Source of the DNA: Phenylobacterium deserti
Lineage (GTDB): Bacteria > Pseudomonadota > Alphaproteobacteria > Caulobacterales > Caulobacteraceae
Length of the DNA: 64,000 nt
Assembly: GCA_943332615.1 (NCBI GenBank)
Contig: CALQQB010000008.1
Span: 28,213-92,212 of the forward strand
Direction of reading: 5' to 3'
A program made the translations under genes and the position numbers. This document shows positions 18,800 to 28,138 of this stretch, piece by piece. The notes beneath the pieces are model-generated. The model was not told the origin of the DNA, ran no database searches, and saw nothing but the letters and a program-made list of their open reading frames with translations. Each line of letters begins with the position of its first letter. Position 1 is the stretch's first letter.

Positions 18800-19756
18800 C
18801 TATGGTGGGGGCACGACCCGGAGAGGGGCCGGGGTCAGCCACAGCCGCCCGACGTTGAGGTCGAGGGCGATGCGGAAAGGGCGCAGCAGGCCTGCGCCGA
18901 CCAGGCCGACAGGGCCGGGCGCCGAGGCGGCAGGCGCGTAGATCTGCACATCAATGTTGCGCAGGCTGAGCTCACCAAGACGGACGGTGGCGGCGATGGC
19001 GGTGCGCGCCGGGTTAAGGCCGCTGAGGGTAATCGAATGGCCTTGGCGAACCAGCCGGCCGGGTGCGGTGAGGCCAGCACGACGGGCGGCGGCGTCGGAC
19101 AGGGCTAGGTCGCCCGTCGCGCCGGTGTCGATCAGCAGGTCCACCGGGACCGTGGCTTCGATCTGCACTCGGGCCAGCGGCGCGCCGCCCTCAACCTTCA
19201 GCGGGATGGCGATGGAGTCGTGGGCCGGGTGGAAGACGCCCGGCGCCAGGAAGCGGGCGCGGCGCAGAGGGAAGTCGGCCTCCAGCACCAGCCGTCGCAG
19301 CACGTCGCGGCCGATCAGCAGCTGGAAGTCTCGACCACTAGCGGCGGCCATGCCGGCCAGGTCCAGCACGGCTGCGCGCAGGCCGGGGACCGCCAGGCCT
19401 GGCATCGTCAGGCCGAGGTGTACGGTGTGGGTCAGCCGCGGCCGGCCGGCGACACCATAGGCCAGCAAGGGCGCGGCCAGGACGCGCTCCAAACCGAGGC
19501 GCGCAGCCAGGCCGGCGTCCACGGCGCTGAGCTGGGCGCCGGAATCGATCACCGCCCTCACCGGCGTGCCGTTCACCGCGACGGTCATCTCCACCAGGCC
19601 AGGGCGTTCGGGCAGGCGCTGCCAGGGTGTGTCCCGGCCGTTGGCGAAGCGCGCATTGAGGGGCGGCCAGGGCAGGCGGTCGCGCACCGCGAACAGCGCG
19701 CCCGCGCCGACGGCGACCAGGGCGGCGCGGGTGATCAGGGCGCGGCGGGAGATCAC
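18800..19756 (-). CDS. Retropepsin-like aspartyl protease, membrane-anchored or exported
   Basis: 318 residues from the GTG at 19756, which overlaps the upstream gene's stop as GTGA. The N-terminus is twin-Arg-like with a hydrophobic helix (SRRALITRAALVAVGAGALFAV). Two aspartyl-protease half-motifs are seen, AVIDSGAQLSAV and LLIDTGATGDLAL, each followed by a hydrophobic strand, so one chain appears to hold both lobes as in other bacterial two-motif retropepsin-like proteins. It is expected to act in the periplasm. It is co-transcribed with a GH84 enzyme, and the link between the two is unknown. Confidence 0.82.
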   Translation of the reverse strand: MISRRALITRAALVAVGAGALFAVRDRLPWPPLNARFANGRDTPWQRLPERPGLVEMTVAVNGTPVRAVIDSGAQLSAVDAGLAARLGLERVLAAPLLAYGVAGRPRLTHTVHLGLTMPGLAVPGLRAAVLDLAGMAAASGRDFQLLIGRDVLRRLVLEADFPLRRARFLAPGVFHPAHDSIAIPLKVEGGAPLARVQIEATVPVDLLIDTGATGDLALSDAAARRAGLTAPGRLVRQGHSITLSGLNPARTAIAATVRLGELSLRNIDVQIYAPAASAPGPVGLVGAGLLRPFRIALDLNVGRLWLTPAPLRVVPPP

Positions 19757-20817
19757 TGGGTCTGCAACTCGCTCGCGGCCTCCCACGCGCCGTCCAGCCA
19801 GGCCACGATTTCGGCGGCGCCGGGGTGATCGAAGGCGGCAAAGCGCGCGCGAAGTCTGGCCTTTCGCTCGGTATCCAGACCATGAAGGCCGGTGTCCTCG
19901 AGCAGCAGCAGGTTGCGTTCCACGGCGTTGGCGAGGTCTGAGCCAAGCACTGTGTTGGCGGCGCGGCGGAAGGCGGCGAGGTACTGGTAGGCCTCACCCA
20001 CGGCATAGCTCTCGGCAAGCGTAAGCGCTGGAATGCGCGACAACACCGCCTGTGACGCTGGATTCACCGCGTGGCCCGCGATGTGCGGCCCGATCGCGCC
20101 CGGGCGGCCGGTGAAGGCGCGCAGGTGCAGGTGCGGGCTCATCCGCGGGCCGTCGTTGACGGGGTAGTTGTCCCAGAGGAACGGCTTGCGGCCGATCTGT
20201 TCGCCGACCCGGGCCAGATGGCCGGGGGAGACCTCCCGTGCGCAGACCTCTTCGCCCGTCCACATGATCTCGATGGCCGGGTCCAGGGCGCGGCCCAGGT
20301 CTTCCAGGTAGTTCGCCGGGCGCTGGCCGAACACCCGGTCCAGCACAGCGTCGTCGGTGTAGTAGCTGGGGCACATGATCACCCGCGATGCGGTGGTCCG
20401 CGCGGCGATCCAGTCTATGATCTCGACCTGGCGGGCGGCGAGATCGGGCAGGTCGCCTCGCATGTCGTCGAAGAAGATCCCGAGGTCGTCCAGGCCCAGC
20501 ACGTCCAACTGGGCGAGCTTCGCGGCGAGCGCGTCCTTCGCCGGGCCATCGAACCCCAGATAGAGTTCGTAGGGGCTGAGGCCCACGCCGAATCGCACGC
20601 CGGCGGCGCGGCAGCCCGCGGCGAAGGCGGCCAGGTTCGCCAAATCCGAGTCGGGATAGGGCTCACGCCACTCCCGGCGCAGGCGGCTGTCCGCCTTTGG
20701 GGCATAGAGGTAGAAACGGTATCCGGCCGGGGCCAGGGCGGCGACCATGGCGGCCCGCTCGTCCCATCGATAGGGCCGGCCGAAAAAGCCCTCGATGATA
20801 CCGAGTTCCGGGGTCAT
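19753..20817 (-). CDS. GH84-type beta-N-acetylglucosaminidase
   Basis: 354 residues with the catalytic barrel of glycoside hydrolase family 84 (bacterial O-GlcNAcase/hyaluronidase-like). The opening ELGIIEGFFGRPYRWDERAA and FYLYAPKADSRLRREWREPY bind the sugar. The paired catalytic acids are Asp117-Asp118 in GIFFDDMRGDLPD, used for substrate-assisted hydrolysis. PFLWDNYPVND is another family block. There is no signal peptide, so it is probably cytoplasmic and acts on GlcNAc-containing fragments or glycans taken up by the cell. It overlaps the downstream retropepsin gene by four bases and follows radC by 30 bp. Confidence 0.9.
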   Translation of the reverse strand: MTPELGIIEGFFGRPYRWDERAAMVAALAPAGYRFYLYAPKADSRLRREWREPYPDSDLANLAAFAAGCRAAGVRFGVGLSPYELYLGFDGPAKDALAAKLAQLDVLGLDDLGIFFDDMRGDLPDLAARQVEIIDWIAARTTASRVIMCPSYYTDDAVLDRVFGQRPANYLEDLGRALDPAIEIMWTGEEVCAREVSPGHLARVGEQIGRKPFLWDNYPVNDGPRMSPHLHLRAFTGRPGAIGPHIAGHAVNPASQAVLSRIPALTLAESYAVGEAYQYLAAFRRAANTVLGSDLANAVERNLLLLEDTGLHGLDTERKARLRARFAAFDHPGAAEIVAWLDGAWEAASELQTQ

Positions 20818-20847
20818 GCGCCCTGCATATCCGAAATCGGCGGCGCG

Positions 20848-21591
20848 CTACATCAGCCCTAGCGCCTTGAAGCTGGCGACGCCGTCGCGGCCGGCGACGA
20901 GATGGTCATGGACGGCGATACGCAGGGGCCGGGCGGCCTCGACGATCTGGCGGGTCATGTCGATGTCGGCGGAGCTGGGTGTGGGGTCGCCGCTGGGGTG
21001 GTTGTGCACCAGGATCACGGCGCTGGCGGAGAATTCCAAGGCGCGGCGGACCACCTCGCGCGGATAGACCGGGGCGTGGTCGACGGTGCCGCGGTTCATG
21101 ATCTCGTCGGCGATCAGCTGGTTTTTCTTGTCGAGAAACAACACCCGGAACTGCTCACGCGCCTCATGGGCCAGTGCGGTCTTCACATAGGCCAGCAAGG
21201 CGCTCCAGGAGGAGATCACCGGGCGGCGCGTCACCTGTTCGCGGGCTGTGCGCAGGGTGGCTTCCTGCAGCAGAGTCAGGTCCAGCGCCACCGCCTCGCC
21301 GACGCCAGTCACGGTGCGGAGGTCGTGAAGCGTTGCGCCCAGCACCCCGCCCAGTGAGCCGAAGCGAGCCAGCAGCTGCTTGGCCAGAGGTTTCACATCA
21401 CCGCGCGGGATCGAACGGAAGAGGAAGAGTTCCAGCACCTCGTAGTCGGGCAGGGCCGCCAGGCCGCCCACGGCGGCGCGTTCACGCAGACGGTCGCGGT
21501 GGCCGGCATAGTGGGGCTTGGGTGGCGGCCTCGAGCGCCACAACTCGCTCTGCGCTGAAACATCTTCGACGGAGAACGGGCTGGCGATCAT
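20848..21591 (-). CDS. radC: RadC family JAB/MPN protein
   Basis: 247 residues. An N-terminal helix-hairpin-helix-like part (about 30-115, with [12 protein letters not shown]) precedes the MPN/JAB domain. The zinc motif [16 protein letters not shown] supplies His196, His198 and Asp209, with a conserved Glu earlier in the domain. The family was once linked to DNA repair, but its real role is unsettled. It is first in a run with the GH84 and retropepsin genes on the same strand. The start is as in homologues, with an Ile/Ser-rich lead that may be slightly over-extended. Confidence 0.93.
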   Translation of the reverse strand: MIASPFSVEDVSAQSELWRSRPPPKPHYAGHRDRLRERAAVGGLAALPDYEVLELFLFRSIPRGDVKPLAKQLLARFGSLGGVLGATLHDLRTVTGVGEAVALDLTLLQEATLRTAREQVTRRPVISSWSALLAYVKTALAHEAREQFRVLFLDKKNQLIADEIMNRGTVDHAPVYPREVVRRALEFSASAVILVHNHPSGDPTPSSADIDMTRQIVEAARPLRIAVHDHLVAGRDGVASFKALGLM

Positions 21592-21620
21592 GGCGCCTCA
21601 GTGTTCCGCAATTGTTCGCG

Positions 21621-21650
21621 TCTGGCAAGCCGCGATCTGGCAAGCCGCGA
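21621..21650. repeat. Two-copy 15-bp tandem repeat
   Basis: The unit TCTGGCAAGCCGCGA occurs twice without mismatch just upstream of radC and before a small plus-strand reading frame. It looks like a recent slippage duplication. Confidence 0.9.
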
Positions 21651-21723
21651 TCTGACACCCCCGATCGGGGGACGCCGCACCGCCGCCGCTCCGGCAGGAT
21701 GGCCGCAGGATGGGGATGACGGC

Positions 21724-21801
21724 ATGAAGATCACGACGCTGATGAGCGTACTGACGGCCGCGGCGGTGTTGGTCGCGATGATCGTGGCGGCCCCCGCCTA
21801 G
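21724..21801 (+). CDS. Possible 25-residue hydrophobic small protein
   Basis: ATG at 21724 opens a 25-codon frame, MKITTLMSVLTAAAVLVAM plus six residues, ending at a TAG. It is a single hydrophobic helix with a Lys near the start, like a one-pass membrane microprotein or a bare signal peptide. GGATGGGG stands 10-15 bases upstream as a weak ribosome site. Its stop codon lies inside the first unit of a perfect 17-bp duplication, so the frame may be the truncated start of a longer secreted protein. No homologue is recognised. Confidence 0.35.
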   Translation: MKITTLMSVLTAAAVLVAMIVAAPA

Positions 21802-21822
21802 CTGCGGCCCCCGCCTAGCTGC
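21789..21822. repeat. Two-copy 17-bp tandem repeat
   Basis: GGCCCCCGCCTAGCTGC is present twice in direct succession at the end of the small reading frame, duplicating its stop codon. It lies ten bases from the stop of the convergent permease gene. Confidence 0.9.
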
Positions 21823-21831
21823 GGCCTGAGA

Positions 21832-24800
21832 TCAGCCGCCGGTCACCCTGATGGCATTGTCATCGGAGTTGCGGTCGATCTGCTTGTTGTAGGGATCGAC
21901 ACCGGCGAATTTCGGAGCCCTGGGCACCGTGACCGTCAAGGTCTGGACGCCGCTTCTCAGACCGGTGGTGCGGAACATGAGCACCTCCTTGGCCGAGAAC
22001 CCGGGCTTGCCAGGCTCGGCGGTGAAGACGCCGATGTCAAAGACTTCGCCGGCTGGGATCGGGACCGGCGTCTCCTTGCCGCGCCCGTCGGCGTAAGCCT
22101 TCTTCGCCTCGACGGTCAGGGTCACATCGTAGCGCCCGTCGGCGCGCTTGGTCACCGCCGCGGTGCGCGTCTTCAGGTCGTAGAGGGTGATGTTCTCGAA
22201 CAGGTCGGTTATGAGCTGCTGGGCGGCGGGATCGGCGCCGGCCTGGGCGCGCAGGGCGTCCACCAGGTCCTGCGAGCGGGGATAGGGCGCACCCTTGAAG
22301 GCGTACTGTTTCAGCAAGGTGCGCAGCGCGGCGTTGACCTTGGCCTCGCCGATCCGGTCGCGCAGCAGGTACATGACCAGCGAGCCCTTGCGGTAGTGGA
22401 TGTAGTCCTGGTTCTCCACCCGCAAGAGCGGCTGCTCCTCGACGAGTTCGGCGCCGCGCGAGCGCAGATAGCGGTCCAGTTCGTACTTCAGGAACTTGCG
22501 GATCCCGGCATGGCCGTAGGTCTTCTCCATCACGATCAGGGCCGAGTACTGGGCGAGCGTCTCAGAGAGCGAGGTCGCGCCCTGCATGTCGGCGCCGATG
22601 ATCTGGTGGGCCCACCACTGGTGCGCCAGTTCGTGGGCGGTGACATAGGTGACGTAGTCGATCTTGTCGGGCTTGGTGTTGTCGGTGACGAAGCCGATGC
22701 CCTCGGAGTAGGGCATGGTGTTGGCGAACGCCTGGGCGAAGCGGGCGTAGTCCGGGAACTCCAGGATGCGGGCCTGGTGGAACTGGTAGGGACTGAAATT
22801 GGCCTGGAAGTAGTCGAGGCCGGTCTTCAGCGACCCAATCATCCGATCGACGTTCCAGGGGTGCTGGGCGTCGTAGTAGATGGCCAGCTCGATGCCCTTG
22901 TAGACCTCGCGCTTGATGGCGTAGCGGGCCGACTGCACCGAGAAGAAGTTGAGCACCGGGGCGTCGGTGCGGAAGCGGATGGTGCGCCGGCCGTTGCGGG
23001 TGACGTCGGAGATCCGGTAGCCTGGGGCCACTGGCGTCTGGTCAGCCTCGGTGGTGACGCGGATGTCGGCGTTTACCCAGTCGGCGTTGGCAACGTAGTT
23101 GCGGGCCTGAGCGGCGCGGTCCTCCAGCTTCGGCGGACGCAGCTGGGGCGGAAGGCCGTATTTCCTTCGCTTGGCGCGGTCCTGCAGCAACTGGTTGCGG
23201 TCCATGCCGATGATCGGGGCGAACTCGTAGTTGTTCAGGAAGGTCCCGTTGGCGACGACCTTGGTCATGTTGCCGGAGTTCTTGAAGCCGCGCTGTTGCA
23301 GCACCGTCTGGAACGACAGGGCCGAGGTCCCGCCGGGGGCCAGCGGCTTGTCGAAGGTGAAGATGCGGTAGTTGAAACGGTCGAAGGTTCGCACCCGCGC
23401 CGCGCCGGTGACCGACATCTGCAGGGCCTTGGTGTCGCGGTCGAGGCGCACATGCAGCTCGCGGATCGGGGCGGTGGTGTCGTTGACCAGGTGGTAGACG
23501 CCCTCGGCTTCCAACTTCGGCGCATGGGGATAGATCTGGACGTCGAGCTCCACGTCGGCGACGGAGGGCTGGGCCACCGTCTGATACTTTAGGAAGCCCT
23601 TCTCGTAGTCGGCCAGCCAGGCCTCGTCGCCAATCCGGGTGCGGTATTCGTTAAGGATCACCGTATTGTAGAAGATCTGCGCGCCCAGCCCGATCCAGGC
23701 GATCAGGGCGAGGGCGCCGATCACCCCGGCCGGGCTGGCCAGGCGCCGCGGAAGCCGCGCCACCCGGGTCCGTAGTCGCAGGTCGGTCCCGCGCGGCCAG
23801 AGCGCGTAGCCCAGCACCACCAGCACCACGGCGAAGGCGATCCAGTAGGCGCGGAACCAGGCGGCGATCCCGGCATAGGCGCCGTCGCCGTTCATATCGG
23901 AGAGCGGCGCGGCGGGGTGGCCCATGTAGAGGTAGAGGTTGTGCTCCCAGCCCATCCGCGGCGCCACCAGCCGGCCGATCAGCACCAGGATCAGCAGGCC
24001 CCAGCCGACGAACTTGTTGGGCGCCAGCGCCTGCAGAAACACGGCCAGGATCGCCAGCAGCGACCAGTCAATGGCGCCGGGCAGAATGTACCAGAACAGG
24101 TAGTGGGCCGGCTGCAGGTCGGTGAAGCCCTTGCCGAGCTGCACGGCCATGCCGGTCAAGGCCGCCACGGTCAGCATCGCCAACAGCACGAGGCAGATCG
24201 CGATCGCCTTGGGAACCAGCAAGGCCCAGTCGGGCAGGGCGGTGGCGTCGATGATCTCCTGGGTGCGCCGCTCGCGTTCGCGCCAGACCAGCTCGCCAGA
24301 GTAGTAGATCGCCACGATCCAGACCAGGATCACGAAGCTGCCCTGCAGCGAGGTGATAATCCAGCGCGTCACCGGATACAGCGCCGCGCCCTGCAATTCG
24401 GCGCCCAGCAGCAGGTTGGCGAGGGCGTTGAACATGCCCAGTAGCAGCAGCACGATGAAAGCCGGGCTCTTGAACACCTGGCTCACCTCGAAGCGGGTGC
24501 GCACGACCAGCTGGGTCCAGGCGGTGAAGGAATTGAACACCGGCCTCGCCAGGGGGCGAGGCGCGGGCGACGCGGCCACCGGGCCGGCCTCCGGCGCCGC
24601 CGGCTTGCGGCGCCCAGCGCGGGCCTCGAAGCTGTAGATGAAATAGGCGCTGGTCAGGGCCAGGCAGCCCACGGGCGTCCAGACCACGCGGTTCCACAAG
24701 AGGGCGCCGGCAATGGCCGGGGTCTTCGTATTGGCGTCGGCGGCGGTGTAGTAGCGGGTGGCCAGCTCGAAGGCGGTGGTCCCGAACGGGTCGAGCATTG

Positions 24801-25431
24801 CCGCAAGGCCCAGTCGCTCCGGATCGGCCAGCGCCACCTGGGCGGCGAGGAAGATGGCGAGAAACGCCGCCACGCCGATGTAGGTCGCCATCATCGAGCG
24901 CGTGGCCGTCGCCAGGGCGAAGAACAGCGCCGAGACCAAGAAGATGGTCGGCAGGGCGATCCACAGATAGGCGAAGGCGTAGGCGCCGGGCAGGTTCGGG
25001 CCCAGCCGCTCGGGGTCGATCCAGGGCATGAGCGATCCGGCGAACATCCCGAAGGGGACGATCAGGAACGCCAGCGCCACCGCGGCGAAAGCGCCGGCGA
25101 AGCGGCCGAAGAGGTAGTCGAACTTGCCGATCCGGGTGGAGCGGATGATCGGTCCGAAGCCGGTCTCGTCGTCGCGCACAATGATGTTGGCCACGAAGGC
25201 GGTCGAGGCGAACATGAAGATGGTCGCCATCGTGCCGATGCTCTGGGCGATGGCGGACGGTGAATTCTTATGAATGTTGCCGACTGCCCCGATGTTCAGG
25301 TTCTCGGAGACCACGGCGATGAACGGGAACAGGAAGAAGACCACCAGGGTGATCCAGTAGATCGGCTGGCGCAGCTGGTAGCGTAGCTCGAAGGCGGCGA
25401 CGTTGCCGAACATCCCCGTCTTGCCAAGCAT
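21832..25431 (-). CDS. ABC transporter permease fused to an M1 family aminopeptidase domain
   Basis: 1199 residues. The N-terminal two-thirds contain about a dozen membrane helices in two ABC-2-like sets (first from YQLRQPIYWITLVVFFLFPF, second near FEVSQVFKSPAFIVLLLLGM). The C-terminal part is an M1 gluzincin domain with the zinc motif HELAHQWW near residue 930 and the third ligand Glu in SLSETLAQYSALI. The peptidase part should face the periplasm. The ATPase gene ends eight bases upstream, so the two form one transporter. Such fusions are known as ABC transporter permease/M1 aminopeptidase proteins, but what they move or cut is not established. Confidence 0.93.
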   Translation of the reverse strand: MLGKTGMFGNVAAFELRYQLRQPIYWITLVVFFLFPFIAVVSENLNIGAVGNIHKNSPSAIAQSIGTMATIFMFASTAFVANIIVRDDETGFGPIIRSTRIGKFDYLFGRFAGAFAAVALAFLIVPFGMFAGSLMPWIDPERLGPNLPGAYAFAYLWIALPTIFLVSALFFALATATRSMMATYIGVAAFLAIFLAAQVALADPERLGLAAMLDPFGTTAFELATRYYTAADANTKTPAIAGALLWNRVVWTPVGCLALTSAYFIYSFEARAGRRKPAAPEAGPVAASPAPRPLARPVFNSFTAWTQLVVRTRFEVSQVFKSPAFIVLLLLGMFNALANLLLGAELQGAALYPVTRWIITSLQGSFVILVWIVAIYYSGELVWRERERRTQEIIDATALPDWALLVPKAIAICLVLLAMLTVAALTGMAVQLGKGFTDLQPAHYLFWYILPGAIDWSLLAILAVFLQALAPNKFVGWGLLILVLIGRLVAPRMGWEHNLYLYMGHPAAPLSDMNGDGAYAGIAAWFRAYWIAFAVVLVVLGYALWPRGTDLRLRTRVARLPRRLASPAGVIGALALIAWIGLGAQIFYNTVILNEYRTRIGDEAWLADYEKGFLKYQTVAQPSVADVELDVQIYPHAPKLEAEGVYHLVNDTTAPIRELHVRLDRDTKALQMSVTGAARVRTFDRFNYRIFTFDKPLAPGGTSALSFQTVLQQRGFKNSGNMTKVVANGTFLNNYEFAPIIGMDRNQLLQDRAKRRKYGLPPQLRPPKLEDRAAQARNYVANADWVNADIRVTTEADQTPVAPGYRISDVTRNGRRTIRFRTDAPVLNFFSVQSARYAIKREVYKGIELAIYYDAQHPWNVDRMIGSLKTGLDYFQANFSPYQFHQARILEFPDYARFAQAFANTMPYSEGIGFVTDNTKPDKIDYVTYVTAHELAHQWWAHQIIGADMQGATSLSETLAQYSALIVMEKTYGHAGIRKFLKYELDRYLRSRGAELVEEQPLLRVENQDYIHYRKGSLVMYLLRDRIGEAKVNAALRTLLKQYAFKGAPYPRSQDLVDALRAQAGADPAAQQLITDLFENITLYDLKTRTAAVTKRADGRYDVTLTVEAKKAYADGRGKETPVPIPAGEVFDIGVFTAEPGKPGFSAKEVLMFRTTGLRSGVQTLTVTVPRAPKFAGVDPYNKQIDRNSDDNAIRVTGG

Positions 25432-25439
25432 GGGGCGCC

Positions 25440-26318
25440 TCAGGCCGCGCGGCGCGAGGCGGCGAGGGTGGAGAAGTAGACGTCCTCGAGTCCGCCGTGG
25501 ATCGGCTCAAAGCTCGTGTCCGGCCGGGCGTCCGCCAGGACGTGGATGATCAGCCGGCCGGCCGACAGCCGCGTGGCGATCACGTCATGGCGGCCGCGCA
25601 TCGCCTCCACCTCGCCGCGGTCGATGATTTTGCGCCAGACGTGGCCGGCCAGGTCGCGCACCAGATCGCCGGGCGCGCCCTCCTTCAGGATCCTCCCCCC
25701 CGCCAACACCGCCATGCGCGGGCAGAGGTCGGAGACGTCATCGACGATGTGGGTGGACAGGATCACCACCACGTTCTCGCCGATCTCGGCCAGCAGGTTC
25801 AGGAACCGGTTGCGCTCCTCCGGGTCGAGGCCGGCGGTGGGCTCGTCCACGATGATCAGGGTGGGCCGCCCGATCAGCGCCTGGGCGATGCCGAACCGCT
25901 GGCGCATGCCGCCGGAAAAGCCGGCCACGGCCTTCTTGCGCACGTCCCACAGGTTCACCTGGTTCAGCAGGGTCTCGACGGTGTCCTTGCGCTCGGCCTT
26001 GCCGGCGATGCCCTTCAGCACGGCCATGTGGTCGAGCAGGTCGAGAGCCGAGACCCGCGGATAGACCCCGAAGTCCTGCGGAAGGTAGCCCAGGGTGCGG
26101 CGCAGCTTCTCAGGCTCGGCGACCACGTCGATGTCGCCGAAGGTGATCGCGCCCGACGTGGGGGTCTGCAGGGTGGCGATGGCTCGCATCAGGGTCGACT
26201 TGCCGGCGCCGTTTGGCCCCAGCAGCCCGAACATGCCCTTGCCGATCTCCAGATCGACACCGTCCAGCGCGCGCGTCCCGTTCGGATAGACGTGCGTCAA
26301 ACCCTTGATCGAAAGCAT
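25440..26318 (-). CDS. ABC transporter ATP-binding protein, partner of the permease-peptidase
   Basis: 292 residues from the ATG at 26318 (an in-frame start 30 bases upstream is possible but lacks family sequence). Walker A is GPNGAGKST, the signature is SGGMRQR, Walker B is TLIIVDEPTAGLD, and the switch His is in STHIVDD. The C-terminal extension (about 215-292) resembles that of ABC-2 exporters. It is the first gene of a two-gene operon with the downstream permease/M1 protein and would drive that transporter at the inner membrane. Confidence 0.95.
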   Translation of the reverse strand: MLSIKGLTHVYPNGTRALDGVDLEIGKGMFGLLGPNGAGKSTLMRAIATLQTPTSGAITFGDIDVVAEPEKLRRTLGYLPQDFGVYPRVSALDLLDHMAVLKGIAGKAERKDTVETLLNQVNLWDVRKKAVAGFSGGMRQRFGIAQALIGRPTLIIVDEPTAGLDPEERNRFLNLLAEIGENVVVILSTHIVDDVSDLCPRMAVLAGGRILKEGAPGDLVRDLAGHVWRKIIDRGEVEAMRGRHDVIATRLSAGRLIIHVLADARPDTSFEPIHGGLEDVYFSTLAASRRAA

Positions 26319-26419
26319 AGGCCCGTACTTTCCACCCCGTCCCTGCACCGAAGCTGCCCCGGCGCGGCATGGGCGGCAAGTGAGGGATGCGTAACGTTTT
26401 CTCGGAGCCGCCGTTACGC

Positions 26420-28069
26420 TCAGCTCAGGTCGATCGCCACGGCGGCCAGGTCGCCGCGCCAGCGGCGCTTGGCCTCGGCGCGATGGTCACGCGCGGCGCC
26501 GGAGCGGCCCTGGGCGGCCTCCGCATCGGCCAGGATGCGCAGCGCCAGCGCGTCCTGCGGCCATTCGGCCAGGCTGGCATGGGCGGCGCGCTCCGCCTCG
26601 GCGTAGCGGCCGGCCTTCAACTCGGCCGCCGCCAGGCTGCGGCGCACCGGATACCACCAGGGCGGGGGGTCGAAGTTCTTCGGTACGGGGAAGGCCTTCT
26701 CCTGGACGATGGCGGCCTTGGCGAACAGCACGGCGGCCTGGTTGGGCTGGCCTCCCAGCATCGCGGCCCGGCCAGCCAGGACGCCACCAGCGATTTCGGC
26801 GACCTGGATGTTGCCGGTTTCCGACGCTTTGGCCGCCTCGGCGCCCAGCGCTGTGATGGCCGCGGCCTCGCGGCTAACGCCGGCCGCGTCGCCCTTGATG
26901 GCATAGGCCTCGCCGCGGGCGTAGTGGCGGTAGATCTTCAGGATGCGCAGGTCGGTCGGCGTCTCCGTTAGCGCCAGCGCGCGGTCCGGCGCGAACCGGC
27001 CCAGCGCGACCAGGCTTCGGGCCTGGGCCGTCGTGCCCCGCTCCACATTGGCCGCCTTCGGGAAGCCGACGGCTGCATGCTCGGCGTATTTCAGCGCCAG
27101 GCCACCGTCGCCGGCCATCATCGCCCCGCCCAGGCCGAACAGGTAGTTGTGCAGGTAGTACCGAGGCCCTGTGGCGCTGGCGGCGACGGAGACGCCGGTC
27201 TGGGCATCGACCTTCAGCGCCTGGGCGTTCTCAAGCGCGACGTCCTCGTACAGACCCACCCGCATGAGGGTGTGGGTGCCCATGTGGACCAGGTGGCCCG
27301 CCCCGGGCGCCAGGCCCGCGAGACGCTCGGCATAGGGCAGGGCCAGCGGCGCGTGTCCGGCGAACTCGCTGGCGTGGATGTAGTAGTGGATCGCCGCGGT
27401 CTCGTCCGGCTTGCGGGCCAGCACGGCTTCCAGGATCTCCATCGCCCGGGGCACGCCGGACACGTCGTCCTGCCGGGCCGGGATCAGCAGGGCGTGCGCC
27501 GCATGGGTGGCGATGGCGTCATCGGCGGGATAGCGCCGCGCGATGGCGTCCATGGCGTGGCCGTACGCCTGCTCGCGGCCCTCGGGCGGCGCGACGGGGC
27601 GATAGCGCAGCTGCAGGGCGGCGATCAGCGAGGCGGCCCGGTCGTCGCCGGGCTTCACCAGCTTGGCGGCGCGGTCGGCGATGGCCAGAGCGGCGGCGGT
27701 CTCCTGCGGCGTGGCCTGGGTGTTGAGGGTAGCGCCCAGCGACAGGGCTTCTCCCCAGGCGCACATCGCGCAGGTCGAATCGAGGGCGGCCGCCTTGGCC
27801 AGGGCCTGCTTGTTCTCGGCGTGCAGGAAGGCGTGATAGGCCTGCATCCCATAGCTGAACCAGGCCTGGGCCTCGGGGTTGGCGGTGTCGGCGGTGAAGC
27901 TGCTGTTGCCGACGCCGGGCAGGATGATGCCTTTCGGCGCGACGCCCGCCGACAGGGCGCTCTCGGCGCCGCAGATCGCGTTGATACCGATCTCGGTGGG
28001 GTTGGAGCCTAGCGCGGACGGCGAGGCCAGGACCATGGCGGCGCCAAGCGCCAGAGTGAACTTCAGCAT
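26420..28069 (-). CDS. Secreted TPR-like repeat protein
   Basis: 549 residues with a signal peptide (LALGAAMVLASPSALGS). The mature part is almost all alpha-helical with TPR-like pairs. The block AQAWFSYGMQAYHAFLHAEN followed by LDSTCAMCAWGEALSLG carries a CxxC and is the family hallmark, and a second cluster near the C-terminus has AAAELKAGRYAEAERAAHAS. Proteins of this type are common secreted or periplasmic hypothetical proteins, probably scaffolds. It is monocistronic between the ABC operon and the methionine aminopeptidase gene. No catalytic residues are seen. Confidence 0.8.
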   Translation of the reverse strand: MLKFTLALGAAMVLASPSALGSNPTEIGINAICGAESALSAGVAPKGIILPGVGNSSFTADTANPEAQAWFSYGMQAYHAFLHAENKQALAKAAALDSTCAMCAWGEALSLGATLNTQATPQETAAALAIADRAAKLVKPGDDRAASLIAALQLRYRPVAPPEGREQAYGHAMDAIARRYPADDAIATHAAHALLIPARQDDVSGVPRAMEILEAVLARKPDETAAIHYYIHASEFAGHAPLALPYAERLAGLAPGAGHLVHMGTHTLMRVGLYEDVALENAQALKVDAQTGVSVAASATGPRYYLHNYLFGLGGAMMAGDGGLALKYAEHAAVGFPKAANVERGTTAQARSLVALGRFAPDRALALTETPTDLRILKIYRHYARGEAYAIKGDAAGVSREAAAITALGAEAAKASETGNIQVAEIAGGVLAGRAAMLGGQPNQAAVLFAKAAIVQEKAFPVPKNFDPPPWWYPVRRSLAAAELKAGRYAEAERAAHASLAEWPQDALALRILADAEAAQGRSGAARDHRAEAKRRWRGDLAAVAIDLS

Positions 28070-28138
28070 GGCCGGAGCATCGCGCCGTTGCCCGGCCGGG
28101 GCAATGGCCTGGACTGGCCGCTTTCGAGGACCGGCGAG

